In this document: one piece after another, positions 41,714-52,242 of the stretch | Layout of the letters: every line of letters begins with the position of its first letter | Position numbering within the stretch: position 1 is the stretch's first letter | Assembly: GCA_003427395.1 (NCBI GenBank) | Contig: BFEA01000596.1 | Coordinates: 502,813-555,132 of the forward strand | Source of the DNA: Chara braunii | Taxonomy: Eukaryota; Streptophyta; Charophyceae; Charales; Characeae | Length of the DNA stretch: 52,320 bases | Direction of reading: 5' to 3' | The notes under the pieces: generated by a model | Seen by the model: only the letters and a program-made list of their open reading frames with translations | Databases searched by the model: none | Told to the model about the DNA's origin: nothing | Translations under genes and position numbers: made by a program

Positions 41714-42733
41714 TGCAAGGAAGATGAGCAATAGCGAACTTCAGTAATCAGACAGCATCATACACATGAGACCAGATAGTCGTGACCTCGAACCAATAGC
41801 AGAATTGCATCACGAGTTTCACCAAATGAGAGCACACCAAAAGCTCATAATTGACAATGCTGGAATATTCTCATCATCATCAACAAAGAACCAATGTTGA
41901 TATCCTATCTGGCGCTCGGCGCCCAGACTACAAATGGCAGATCCTATCTAGCCTAGACTACAATGCCGCTGATGACGTCAACAACTCCCCGAAGTACAAG
42001 CAGATCTCGGACAATGCCGCACGCTTTAAGCACCAGGTATGTCTCTCGTATCACTCACAACCTCGTTGTATGTCTCTCGTATCACTCACAACCTCGTTGT
42101 ATGTCTCTCGTATCACTCACAACCTCGTTGTATGTCTCTCGTATCACTCACAACCTCGTTCCCCAACTCACAGATGTCACATGAACCCAAGGACCACCAT
42201 GCGCCCCATCCAGCATACAGCAGCGCAGCTCGGCTATGGCTGCCTGCTCCTTCCAGCTCGCCCGTGAGCGCGTGAGCCTGGCAGGCGATAGCGCAGCAGC
42301 GCTTGTGCACAAAGCAGCCAGTGCCCGAATGTCCAATGCGGAGGCAGGCCCTTCCCTGTATCGAAGTGGCCTGCTGCTGCGTGCAGTCGTGAGGTACTGG
42401 GCCCTGACCCAGAAGCTTCCGGTAGGCCGAGCCTCCATCCAAAGGAAACAGGACCAGGGCCTGTGGTGGTTACTAGTGCCCAACTGTTCGCAGCCTGAGT
42501 TGGGTCCATGCTGCGAATCTCGCCCAGGGCCTGACTCGGATGCATTTGATGAAGAAGTTCAGGGCCTGGGCACGTCCAACCAACTGGCGCTGGGCAACTG
42601 CCTGAATTTTCCCCAGCTGTGTAGTAGTCCAAAATAGGCCTCTTGGGGTCGGTCGAGCCTGCCTTCACTTAGGGCGGCCAACGCTGTTGCGAATAGGGGC
42701 CCAGTAGGGCTTATTGAGGCCTTGTGCCTCGCA
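41714..42733 (-). repeat. Solo LTR related to Gy-C (minus orientation)
   Basis: Begins TGCAAGGAAGATGAGCAATAGCG, as the Gy-C LTR does, and ends CCTCGCA, matching the sister solo LTR's TGCGAGG start. Shared words are TGGCGCTCGGCGCCCAG, TGACGTCA (41973-41980), CAGGTATG (42034-42041), CAGAAGCTTCCGGTAGGC and CTTCACTTAGGGCGG. Length is 1,020 bp. Possible TSD GAAG/AAAG, with one mismatch. Confidence 0.7.
42041..42160. repeat. 31-bp tandem repeat x4 inside the solo LTR
   Basis: GTCTCTCGTATCACTCACAA recurs at 42041, 42072, 42103 and 42134, essentially identical. Confidence 0.95.
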
Positions 42734-42837
42734 AAAGCTCTGTTGTGCAGAATGATAAACTAAAAAGCTTTTGCCTCAGGCGCATGCTGAAAGTCGTTAC
42801 CAAATTGAAAAAAATAAAATAATAATAATAATAAAGA

Positions 42838-42955
42838 GAAGTTCTTTTTTTTTTTTGGCCCAGCCGGGCAAGTGGTCCCGAGCCACTGTGGTAGCCTAGG
42901 TAGTTATTTGGACCATTTCTCAATTTATGTGTGTCATCCTTGCGCAGCGTCCACA
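42838..42955 (-). mobile_element. 5'-truncated LINE tail related to LINE-1
   Basis: The minus strand reads GCGCAAGGATGACACACATAAA...GAGAAATGGTCC, then a ~50-nt GC-rich segment and an A tail. LINE-1's 3' UTR near 17940-17990 reads GCGCAAGGATGACACGTATAAA...GAGAAATGGTCC. It is therefore a ~100-bp dead-on-arrival insertion of the same or a related family, or a SINE using that LINE tail. Confidence 0.65.
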
Positions 42956-43347
42956 CTTATCTTCTCTGTATCACTCCAATTTCAAAAGACATTTCGGAGG
43001 ACAACTGTTTGGGAACTGTTGGCCAGTTGTGGAAGAACTTTTTAGTTCATCTTGTGGTTGAGCGGCTTATTGAAGCTTTGTGGTGGCGGTTCTGGTCATA
43101 TTCACAGAAGTTCGCTGGAGAGTGAAATGGAGGAAACTCAGAAAAGCTGTGATCGAAGATATATGGTCTATATGTCTGTTATTGCTCTGCTTTCTTGGTT
43201 GGCTTTCTTGTTTCATTCCAACCTTAGCGGTTCTGAAAAGATAGACGTAAAACAGCCATTTTGTTAAGTTTGAAACTCTTTCTAATTGCATGGCATTGAA
43301 ATTTGCTTTTTAGAGATTTAGAGCCATTTTTATGGGGCTTCAAGGCC

Positions 43348-43349
<2 letters not shown>

Positions 43350-43427
<78 letters not shown>
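43350..43427. repeat. (GA)n microsatellite
   Basis: About 39 GA units. 42956-43349 and 43428-44100 contain no supported gene. Confidence 0.95.
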
Positions 43428-43428
<1 letters not shown>

Positions 43429-44100
43429 AAAGAGCATTTAGCGATATTGTTTGAATCCCCACAGAACTGGCAGTAAAAAAGTTAATTTCGATGTTTGCAA
43501 TTAGATAATGAAATGAAGTTTAAGGACATGTGGCTATTGTAAAGACGTAGACAAATGTATCGCTCTGTGTCCCTATCACTGCTGCAGTAGTTGGTTGGTG
43601 TACTTGTTGCAGAAGTTTGATTCCCTTTCTCTGTTTTCCCAGTTATTCATTTATAATTTGCCGACTTAACATTGAATGTGCTCTTCTGGATCTCTGAATG
43701 TTTATCTTCCACACCAGCTTTCCAGGAATTTGTTCTCTTTCAGGTCCTTGCCCTGGAGTGCATGCTCATTGTGGATTGGTGAGGGCCTTAACCTATGTCC
43801 CCTGGGCCGCTCTAACATCACGCTCCATTTCAACAGTACCTATCATCTTGTAGTTCATGTACTTGTACTTGCGATGACAACTCATCCCTTTCTATTATAC
43901 TTTGATTCATCATATTGAATGGAATAGGAGTACCTAAGGATAAACGCCCCACTTTTCTTTACTCTTTTTGTGTAAAAAGATTGGTTGGAGCAAGGGAAGT
44001 TAGAAACATACATGAAAAGATTCAAAAGAATAATAAGTCGTCGAAAATTCAGAAAGACGTCCAAGCCAAGAAGCCAAATTGCCACTTGTGGTACTTTCCT

Positions 44101-44440
44101 GTTTTTTTTTTTTTTTTTTTAAAGAACAGGTTGTCATGGCCCTGGCTCCATACCCATTCTGGGGAGCATCAGTTCGGTTCCTTTTTTCAATTTATTGAAA
44201 AAGTTGAAAACTAAGCGATATTCTTCTTGCAATTATACCTCCCACTACCTTCCTACCTAAATGGTCTTGCATATTTCCTTACACCAGCCTCCACTCAGTC
44301 CGGTTCCTATTCCCCCAGCAACTCAAAATCGTAAAATGCATCATTAACACACTTGTGATTCCTTCCGTTCGGCCGGAGGATCCTTTACCAGCATTGATTG
44401 CTCCATGTTACGGGAGGATTGACTGTGAGATTGCCCTTCT
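44101..44440 (-). repeat. Dispersed repeat family R, copy b
   Basis: T run (44102-44121), then ATGGCCCTGGCTCC, CCATTCTGGGGAGCATCAGT and CGGTTCC. A second partial CAGTCCGGTTCCTATTCC lies at 44296, and GCATTGATTGCTCCATG plus GAGATTGCC match copy a. Confidence 0.6.
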
Positions 44441-44500
44441 CATGTATTCCTCTCAGGTTCTCCGTCTGTTAACCTGTCAGCTCTGTCTATTTTTTTTTTT

Positions 44501-44755
44501 CACATCAAGAGGCATCCTTTCTTCTTCACCTCCTACTTCCGTCGTTGGGTTCGTCTTGTCATCCTGTCACATCCTCATCTACTGATCTGGAAGTCCTTCT
44601 GGCCCTCGTGACCTCGCTGAGCTCCTTCCCATCAAGAGGCATCCTTCTTCACCTCCTACTTCCGTCCTTGAGTTCGTCTTGTCATCCTGTCACATCCTCA
44701 TCTACTGATGTGACAATCCTTCTGGCCCTCATGACCTCACTGAGCTCTGGGATCT
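44501..44755. repeat. ~127-bp tandem duplication
   Basis: CATCAAGAGGCATCC, CACCTCCTACTTCCGTC and TCATCCTGTCACATCCTCAT occur in both copies, starting at about 44505 and 44632. 44756-45329 has nothing recognisable. Confidence 0.85.
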
Positions 44756-45329
44756 CGCTGTCTGGGAGTTCGGCCTCCATAATGGAATTTCTGAATTATG
44801 CCAGTCCGCGAATTTCAGCCGCATGTCTTTAGTGTCCCCCATCTTATCCTCAGCTAGCCAGACGCTTCTGAAAGTTGTCAGGTGTATCTGAGTTGTAGCC
44901 GGGTACTGTACTGCACCTTTAACCCTTCTTCACCATTTGCAAAGAATCTCTGTTTCCGTTATGCTTTTTTTTTTTTGGTTGGAATTTCTTCTTGCTAGGT
45001 ACAATCGGAGCATGTAATTCCCACTGACTCCTCCATCCTCGCTTTTGCCAAACTTACCAATAGGGTGGATAAACTCTGCCTTTTCTTCCTGTTTGATTGC
45101 CAGCTGTGCATGATATGCCAGCTGTTGCGTCCTGCAGCCACCACATGTAGTCACATGCATACAAGGCGCTTCCGTCATGCTCTTTGTTTGCGGCCCAGAC
45201 TTACTGAGCTTGTTCTTGGTATTATCCAAAGTCCTGCTGCACCTTTCCTTCCTAATCGCCCATAGTGTTGCTTTGCGGATCAGTTCAATCTACTGTTTAG
45301 TCTGTTCTTACCAGCTTGCCCAACTGGGA

Positions 45330-45745
45330 TGGGATGGTGGTCCAAGCAGAAGCTGGATGGGGTGCTCAGGGAAGGGAGAGGAGAAAATAGGATTTCACAA
45401 GTCTGAACCTGTTGCCCATAGTTCTATTGCTTCTTTACACCTAATTAGACAGTGTATTAAGCCTTCTTGATCTTGGTCTGAGCAGTCGACAAAGATCAGT
45501 CCGGGCTGTTAGCGTCCCTATTCCTCCTGATACGTAGCCAGTGATTGACCGGCATGGGGTGTTCAGGGCAGGGAGAGGAGAAAAGGCGGCTGTCTCCACA
45601 TGTCTTGCCCGTAGTTCTATTGCTTCTTTAATTAGACAGTGTATTAAGCCTTCTCTTCTTCTTGGTCTGAGCTGACTAGACATCTGTCCAAGCTGTTAGG
45701 GTCCCTATTCCTCCTCCTCCTGATATGTAGCCAGTGATTGACTGG
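45330..45745. repeat. ~195-bp tandem duplication
   Basis: GGGAGAGGAGAAAA, CCCRTAGTTCTATTGCTTCT, AATTAGACAGTGTATTAAGC and TAGCCAGTGATTGACYGG recur in order in two copies. Confidence 0.8.
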
Positions 45746-45984
45746 TATGGCTACGTAGTACATACATATGTGATGAGCCATTGGAGACTTCTAAGTTCTA
45801 ACCTTGCCCAGACATATTGTTTTGATTTTTTCCATGGTATTTTGGGAATCCGGTTTTGCCTCACCTCCTAACAGCCTTGTCCATCTGTGTCTAATTGTTG
45901 GTTCAGGATCTTTTGTCTTGAGTAACATCTCACAGCCTTATTTAACTGTGTATTTAAAAAAAAGAAAAGAAAAAAGAGCAGAAC

Positions 45985-46160
45985 CTTATGGTTCTGCCTC
46001 CTTGCCCATTCTGGGGAGCGTCAGTCCGGTTCCTATTCCTCTGGCAAGTGAAGGATGTACCCCTCTTCATTATGGACTCGCACATGCCCCTCTCCATTAT
46101 GGTCGAGAGGCCCGGGTGGGCGACATTGATTACTCCCTTGGAAAGGATGTGCCACCCCCC
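45985..46160 (-). repeat. Dispersed repeat family R, copy c
   Basis: Contains CCATTCTGGGGAGCGTCAGT and CCGGTTCCTATTCCTCTGG, then TTCATTATGG and ATTACTCCCTTGGAAAGGATG, shared with copy d at 49250. 46161-47611 holds no gene; it is GC-rich in places (46360-46440, 47300-47590). Confidence 0.6.
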
Positions 46161-47843
46161 CCTCCACCCCTGCCTAAGTCAGCCTCTTGTTGTACTTGAG
46201 AACTAGCTGCTACCCTATTCCTGGTCTCTTCTTATGCCCTCAATCTATTACCTTGGGTTTCTCTGCCTAAACCCTACACCTCTAGGGTTGGTTTGCTTTG
46301 CTCTGCGGACTTGTTCCGCTCGACTTGTATCTGTGACCCTGATTGAGGTTTTTGGCAGTGCTGGGCCGGCAACCGGCCGGTTGAGCTACCCCGGTCCAAC
46401 CGGAGCCGGACCAGCCCAGTGGGGGGTGAACCGGGAAACCGGTTTTGAAAAAAAAGTGCCCAAATATCTTTTTTGTTTTTGTTTTTTTGGGCAGATTCCG
46501 ACTGCGCTCTTCAAGAGCTGTCCGAATCCGCAATAAAATTTTCAAGGTACAATATGTTTCAGGGGGCTTCCAGAGGGGGGCAGGGGGTTATTGTTGACAT
46601 ATTCAGGCAACTATGGCTTCCTCGGGGAGGGATCAAATAAGCAAGTTCACTTATCCAAACCCCCCGTGGCTGGAGCACTTTGTGGAGTATGTCATTTGAG
46701 ATTGATACCCCACGAGCTGAACCAGATACGATGAGAGGAGGTCCTTGCCCGAAATTATAGCTCTTCCAGAGTATATTTCGACAGCAGAAAAGTTATGGTT
46801 CCAGCTTTCAGCTTGTGGAGGCAGAGCGTTTTCTGTTTGTTGGTTTCTACATAAGGTGAGTGGTCAGTCCGGAAGTATCTTGCCTGGCAGTCTGTCCAGA
46901 TACATGTAGTGGAGCAAGGTCCATTCGAGATCGATAGAGAGAAGAATATAGCTTAGGTCCATTCTTGGGATTGCACCTCGGATGGCTCTGAAATCACGAT
47001 TCCAAAATCCGAACCCATAACTTTTTCCACAGATGGCAGGGACGTCACAGAAGGATATAATCTCAGCAGAGTCTCATCAGAAGCATAGTGTTCCCCTCGT
47101 GGCTGAGGGTGAAAGAGCATCAGATGTTGCCAATGGTAACTGGTCCATTGGACCACAAGATGACAAATTGGAGAAGGGGCCTACCCGACCCACATCTTAG
47201 GAATAATGTGTGGCTTTTCTCAGCTGCTGATCTGCACAGATCAGCGGCAGATATCCTCTGCCCGTTTTTCTTAAGAAATGGGGTCCTGGCCGATCTTTGC
47301 GGCTGATCTGCAACGATCGGTGGCCAAGATTGGCCAGTTTCTGGACTCGAAAAATCCGGGCCTACAGGACCCGGTTTCGAAATTGCGGGGCAGGGCCCGC
47401 CCCCACGAGGCCTCGGGAACACATACGCGCCGGTAAAAAAGAAACTTCAGCCCCCAGCGAAAATGCGCTGGGGGCAACCGGGAGGGAACTGGCCCAGGCT
47501 ACCGGGCGGTCCAACCGGGAGGACCGCGGATGGGGTAGGGGTCCCCGGTCCATCCGGGGACCAGCCCTGGTTTTTGGGCCCCACTTGCTCCTCTCAGGTA
47601 CTGGGATGTCAGGATTACTTATATCGTTACAACAGTCTTTCTATCGAGGGATCCTTCCTGAGGAACACTGCAATGGCTTCCATTACGATAACGAATATCG
47701 GTGCTGCCAAGGGGTCTCCCTGCCTCACTGATCTTGTCATTTTGTACTTGTCCAATAGAAAGCCGTTTACTTGCACCTTCCCTCTTGCGTCCGCGTACAA
47801 GACTTTCACCCGCTAAGGACTGGTCCTACCCCCATTGTTGTTT

Positions 47844-47940
47844 CCATGCATAGTTGGAGAAAGTCCTTCCATGCATAGTTGGAGAAAGTCCTTCCATGCA
47901 TAGTTGGAGAAAGTCCTTCCATGCATAGTTGGAGAAAGTC
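47844..47940. repeat. 25-bp tandem repeat x4 within LINE-2 RT
   Basis: CCATGCATAGTTGGAGAAAG starts at 47844, 47869, 47894 and 47919. The unit is native coding sequence ('DFLQLCME') expanded in place, shifting the frame. Confidence 0.95.
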
Positions 47941-48978
47941 CCAGTTTACCTGATCATAGGCCGTTTCAAAGTCAAAGAAGAGTATTGTACTATTGTTGCT
48001 TGTATCTTCTTAGCCCTTATTAATTGGTTGCTTCATGAAGGCTGACTGCATTATCGAGGATGTATCTGCCCAGTATAAAGCCTGTTTGGTGTAGGTGGAA
48101 GCATTTGTCTGTCACATTTCTTGTTCTATTTGCAAGTGCTTTTGCTAATATTTTGTATGCTACCGGTAGGAGGGAGATCGGTCTGTAATTCCTTGTATCT
48201 TCCTTTTAGAAGCTTTCTGGTTTCAGAAGAGAATTTCTAACCTTACGGAAATTGTGCCCTTATTCATTGTCCATTTCAAAGCTGAGCAACAATCCCACTT
48301 GTTTGTGGTCGAAGCCCCTCTTAGTATGGGGGTTTGAGGATGGCCGTTGATATTGCAGGCCCTACTAGGGACTCCGTGATTAAAAAATAATAGATCCTGG
48401 AGAATGATGTGTTTCCTTGCCGGGTATTTCTAGTGTATGTAAAGCGTTTTGTCTCAGGGAATCTTAATTTAAAGGGGTCTGCTAGTTTCTTTTCTGTTGC
48501 GAATTCTAACATTAGATGAGCTTCTCTGTCATCTATCCCTTCCCTCGCATGAGATATCCTACCCATTAGGGGGTCTAGCGTAGAATTCCAATCTCCTATT
48601 GCTATGGTTTGTCGATGGTTTGGACATTCTTGTTTAATTGAGTCTAAGATTGCTCTTCTCTGTGTGTTGGTGTTTGGTGCATAAACATTAAGCATAGTTA
48701 TTTCCTGCTATGTGTATGTAAAGTCGATTCTGATCCGTCTACCCCCTGTTGGGTCTTTGATTACTTGCACTATTTCTGCGTCCTGTGCTGCTTTAGCCAT
48801 GTTGTGGAATAGCACTACCGTAGTACGCCAGCTGCGGCTGAATTGGGGCTGTTCATCCATTCCGCTCTCTGAATATATCTCAACCTTCTCTCTATTTCTG
48901 CTTGGATAACCCATGCTCTTCTGAGTTGGTAAGATGTGCCTCTTGTATGCAGATTATGTCTGTAGGGTATTTGTCAAA

Positions 48979-49089
48979 CTACCGTCTTCACCCGGATATA
49001 ACGCCTGGTCATTATAGCTGTATTTGGCACAACTTTCAGCCCAGATACGACGATAATTACCGGGCGTTCTTTTTGGGTGAAGACGGTAG
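48979..49089. mobile_element. 111-bp Stowaway-like MITE, copy 1 (in LINE-2)
   Basis: Perfect 15-bp terminal inverted repeats CTACCGTCTTCACCC / GGGTGAAGACGGTAG, with further pairing inside (AACGCC and GGCGTT). It interrupts the LINE-2 endonuclease frame. If a TA (within CTAG) is taken as the target site, the host reads 'NMN', one TAG, then 'FDKYPTDIICIQE' in one frame, supporting a TA duplication as in Tc1/mariner-type elements. Confidence 0.8.
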
Positions 49090-49249
49090 TTCATGTTGGC
49101 TGTCATGCTGAACCATTTCTTAGGTGAGGACAGGATAGTGGCCAAGCCATGGACGTTCCAGGATCTTATGTCCATATCTGCTTTCCCATTTGCCCTTTTA
49201 TATTCCTTCTCTGCCCCCTCACTCTGTCCTCTTCCTCCATGGTTCACTG

Positions 49250-49410
49250 TTCTACTCACTTACGGTTCTGGCTCCTTGTCTATTCTGCGCAGCGTCAGTC
49301 CAGTTCCTATTCCACCGGCAGAGAATACACACTCCTACGCTTCACCCCATTATGCTTGAGAGAAGGACGGCATTTATTACTTCTCCTTGGAAGGATGTAC
49401 CAGGGGTAAC
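49250..49410 (-). repeat. Dispersed repeat family R, copy d
   Basis: GTTCTGGCTCCTTGTC, GCAGCGTCAGTCCAGTTCC and TATTCCACCGGCAG, then CCATTATG and CTCCTTGGAAGGATGTACC as in copy c. It lies just upstream of the LINE-2 ORF2 start, so the family could be the inter-ORF or ORF1 end of that LINE. Confidence 0.5.
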
Positions 49411-49429
49411 TGCAGAATTTGATAGGGAT

Positions 49430-49540
49430 CTACCGTCTTCCCCCGAACACAACGCACCCTCATTTTGGCTGTATCTGGCCGGAAATATAGCTCGTATACA
49501 TTCATTTTTAGGGTGCGTTATGTTCGGGGGAAGACGGTAG
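49430..49540. mobile_element. 111-bp Stowaway-like MITE, copy 2
   Basis: CTACCGTCTTCCCCCGAACA at one end is inverted at the other, and the pairing continues through AACGCACCCT with one mismatch, giving near-full hairpin potential. Same length and outer 11 bp as 48979-49089; target again CTAG-like. Confidence 0.85.
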
Positions 49541-50039
49541 TAGGCCCATGTAGGTCGTCCGGTAGGCTTAGGAGAGTCCACTAGCTTCCGAAAGGTCATG
49601 GTGGCCTAGTGGCCTCTATGTAGACATGTATTAACTTAGATTCAGGTGTTGGGGTGAGCTTGCAGGCTGCAATTATGTTACTGGCGAAGACAGGAACTTT
49701 CAAAAGGTCGTAGTGCACTGGTAGGAGGCAGGTAGCACCCGTGGCAGTATTTTATTTGGTGCAACGAGTGGGCTGGTTCTCTCTGGACATTCACCTGGCG
49801 GTCATGCTGCTGCTCTGCCTAGAGGAAGAGGTTGGCAGAGTGAATCATGTAAATCAACAAAAGGTGTCCATGTGCTTTAATATCACAGCAAAGAACACTT
49901 CTTCCGCCGACAAACAACTCCACCGTTCACTCGACGCTTCTGTCCTGCTGCTCAGGCCGTTCACTCGACCCTTCTGTCCTGCTGCTCAGGCCAAGAGGAA
50001 GAGGTTGGCAGAGTATTACGGGGTGAAGGCGAAGCTTCA
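49541..50039. other. No supported gene; anonymous ORF and short duplications
   Basis: An ORF at 49741-50085 (114 codons) has no known domain and spans internal duplications (CCGTTCACTCGACSCTTCTG twice; AGGAAGAGGTTGGCAGAGT twice), so coding status is doubtful. Confidence 0.35.
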
Positions 50040-50470
50040 GGGTGATGGCGAGAACTCCCGGGCTATGGCGGAGATGAGGGAATAGTAAGTAGAAGCCCAA
50101 GCCGGGATATGGAGTAAGGCGGAAGAGAGTAGAAGAAGGTGAGAGGAGGAAGGAGGAGGGAACTGAGAGGAGGACTTGCCTTTGGCTATGGTAGACTCAC
50201 CTGGGTGGCACTGCATCAGGAAGACCCAAGAGGGGGATTGGTTGGACTTGGACTTCGTCCATAGAGAGTGGATATGGCGGCATATGGTGGGGGAGGCATA
50301 GGGAGTATTTGCATTGTCCTTTGAACATTCGCGCGTGACCTGGATGATCCGCCATAGCTACCAGCTCAGCAATGTGTAGTCGAGAGAGGGAAAGAAGCCT
50401 GGAGAGAGATTTCTTCAGCAAGACAGTAAGGGATTCATTTTGGACGTTGAGTCTTGCTCATTCGTTCATT
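50040..50470 (+). repeat. LTR-like relative of the Gy-B LTR
   Basis: Its reverse complement shares ATGTTCAAAGGACAA, CTTCCTGRTGCAGTGC and CCAGGTRAG in the same order as 6360-6530. Ends were not located, so solo LTR versus fragment is open. Confidence 0.55.
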
Positions 50471-50579
50471 CATCGTTCTTAATTATTTTACAATAAAAGA
50501 GGAGCTTGTGCGGGATGATAATGATGATGATGGGGATGGAGAGAAGAGGGAGAGAGACATGGTGCCAGCCGCATGTCCT

Positions 50580-50795
50580 CCTTCTCCTCCTCCTCCTCCT
50601 CCTCCTCCTCCTTCTGCTGCTGCTTTTTCTTCTTCGCCGTCTTTCTTTTTTAAAAGGGCGATGGCCTTGAGATATCATCGTTGAACTGACGGGCCCTAGG
50701 TAGTTCAGAATTCTTGATGGCATCTGGATTCGAACTTGGGTCTGTATTTCAACAGTTCATGGGTGTACCAACTGAGCTAGGCTTGTTGGTTCTTC
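50580..50795 (-). mobile_element. tRNA-headed repeat, probable SINE
   Basis: On the minus strand, CCTAGCTCAGTTGGTA (A box) and AGTTCGAATCC (good B box) are about 45 nt apart (50785-50722), followed by a short body and an A/G-rich tail (about 50580-50660). Stems do not fold as a tRNA. Confidence 0.55.
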
Positions 50796-51554
50796 TTCTT
50801 CTTCTTTGCTTCATTCTCTTCTCATTCTTTATCTCTTCCACTTCTTTTCAATTGGTGACATCGATGGCATTATCTCAAAGTTGAGTTTCGCTGGACTTTT
50901 GCATCAACAGTGTGGCAGACTCATAACACACAGAAAGAATGGCCTCTACAGTCGGCACACGATGGAGAGAGAAGGGTGGCGCAAGCCTCACGAAGACCTG
51001 CTCTGATACCCTGTGCCACTCACAAGCACTGATGGAGAGAGGTCGACGCTGAGGTGTAGTGATGGAAAACTTGCATCAGTGGCAAACCTAAAGCGAGGTA
51101 GGAAAGGAGATACTGTACAGGAACAGTACCACAACACGCTAATAGAGGAAGGTACTGGGCAGGCATAGCCTCACAATACTCTCGCAGAAGGAGAATGTTG
51201 CACAGGACAGCGTCAAAGCACACTCATAGAAATTGAGGAGGAACAGCATCACAGCACTCTTATAACTGTCCACGTAGCTGTAGCTTAGTAAAACCAAGGT
51301 GTGTTGATGTCCAAGTACAAAACAATGATCACAGCATTTGTATGAAGTCCTATTCCTCTGTCCCAGTGCTGTGCGAGCTGCATATGGTGCAGGGTTGGTT
51401 GGAGCTGTGACTTCTCTGTATGTCAGATGTTGGCCAGCAAGGTATCACTCGGGAGGGGCCAGTAAACACCTGTCATCCTCCGATAGCGGTCTTAAGTCTG
51501 AGTCCACACACATTTTGCATTTTGACCCTGTGCCAAAAAAATGGCAGGCATCTC
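50796..51554. other. No recognised gene
   Basis: Only short anonymous ORFs; no repeat or RNA signature noted. Confidence 0.5.
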
Positions 51555-51736
51555 TTAAACCGCCAGTACACGGCCTCAGCCTTATGGAGATTTGCTCGTC
51601 ACCTACTCCTAAAATTCCACGCCTTGGGGGACCACAATCGCTGGCGGCGCCAGCCAAAAAAAAAAAGAAGTCCCGCTGGCGGTTCGGAAAAACTTGGCGG
51701 GCACCGCCTCGAGGCCCGTGTGTACTGGTGGTTGAA
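51555..51736 (+). mobile_element. TTAA MITE, copy 3
   Basis: TTAA-ACCGCCAGTAC at the left; GTACTGGTGGT followed by TGAA (one change from TTAA) at the right; 182 bp. The centre GCTGGCGGCGCCAGC is conserved. Confidence 0.75.
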
Positions 51737-52230
51737 GGCACTGAGGGGAGAGTTGCCTTCACTGGCTGTGAAGTTGTAAGAAAAGATGCGTGGTTACATG
51801 ATGAGGCTGGAACACTTCAATGTTCAAGGGCAGGCTTCACTCTTAAGAGCTTGGCAGTGAAACTTACCGGCGTGCATACAAAATGATGTTCATAACTTCA
51901 TACTACTTCATAGCCATTTGCATGGTATGTGGGTCACACATCCTTTGCCGAGGAGTTTGAATGACGGATGAACAGCAACTCTCCCTTGAGCTTATATTCT
52001 CCAATCAGTCTGGACTGGATTCACTCATTCTCTGTTATGTGTGCGCTGTTATTGAATCCTGGCTGTAGCAGCTGGTTGCATCAGCTTATACGACGTCTTG
52101 GCTGTTTCCTCTTGCAGTCTGGGTAGGTGGATTGTTCGGATATGGACTCTGGATAAGCTGCCACTTTGCACGAGTGTACCGCTTATACTACGTCTTTGTG
52201 GGGTATGTACTTTTGCCTCCCCTCTTTGCT
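51737..52230. other. No recognised gene
   Basis: No coding domain or repeat recognised. Confidence 0.5.
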
Positions 52231-52242
52231 CTCTCTCTCTCT

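Larger units (their letters stand above)
47612..49210 (-). pseudogene. LINE-2: decayed LINE ORF2 with internal deletion
   Basis: Minus-strand remnants in order are endonuclease start ('MDIRSWNVHGLA', 49160-49195), a MITE insertion, 'DIICIQEAHL', an endonuclease stretch to 48321 with the metal-binding G-D-W-N and 'SRIYYFLI' (Asp of the RID motif changed to Tyr), then 'GFDHKQ'. The RT follows almost at once ('NYRPISLL', 'TGFILGRYILDN', 'FDFETAYDQVNWD', 'VRQGDPLAAPIF'). In LINE-1 about 300 codons separate those points, so LINE-2 has lost roughly 0.9 kb. The RT is cut at 47612 before the catalytic A-D-D box. Stops and frameshifts are numerous. Confidence 0.85.

Noticed and set aside
50720-50795. 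Functional tRNA gene (Phe-like loop)
   Set aside because: Acceptor, D and T stems do not close; an A/G-rich tail suggests a SINE-type relic.
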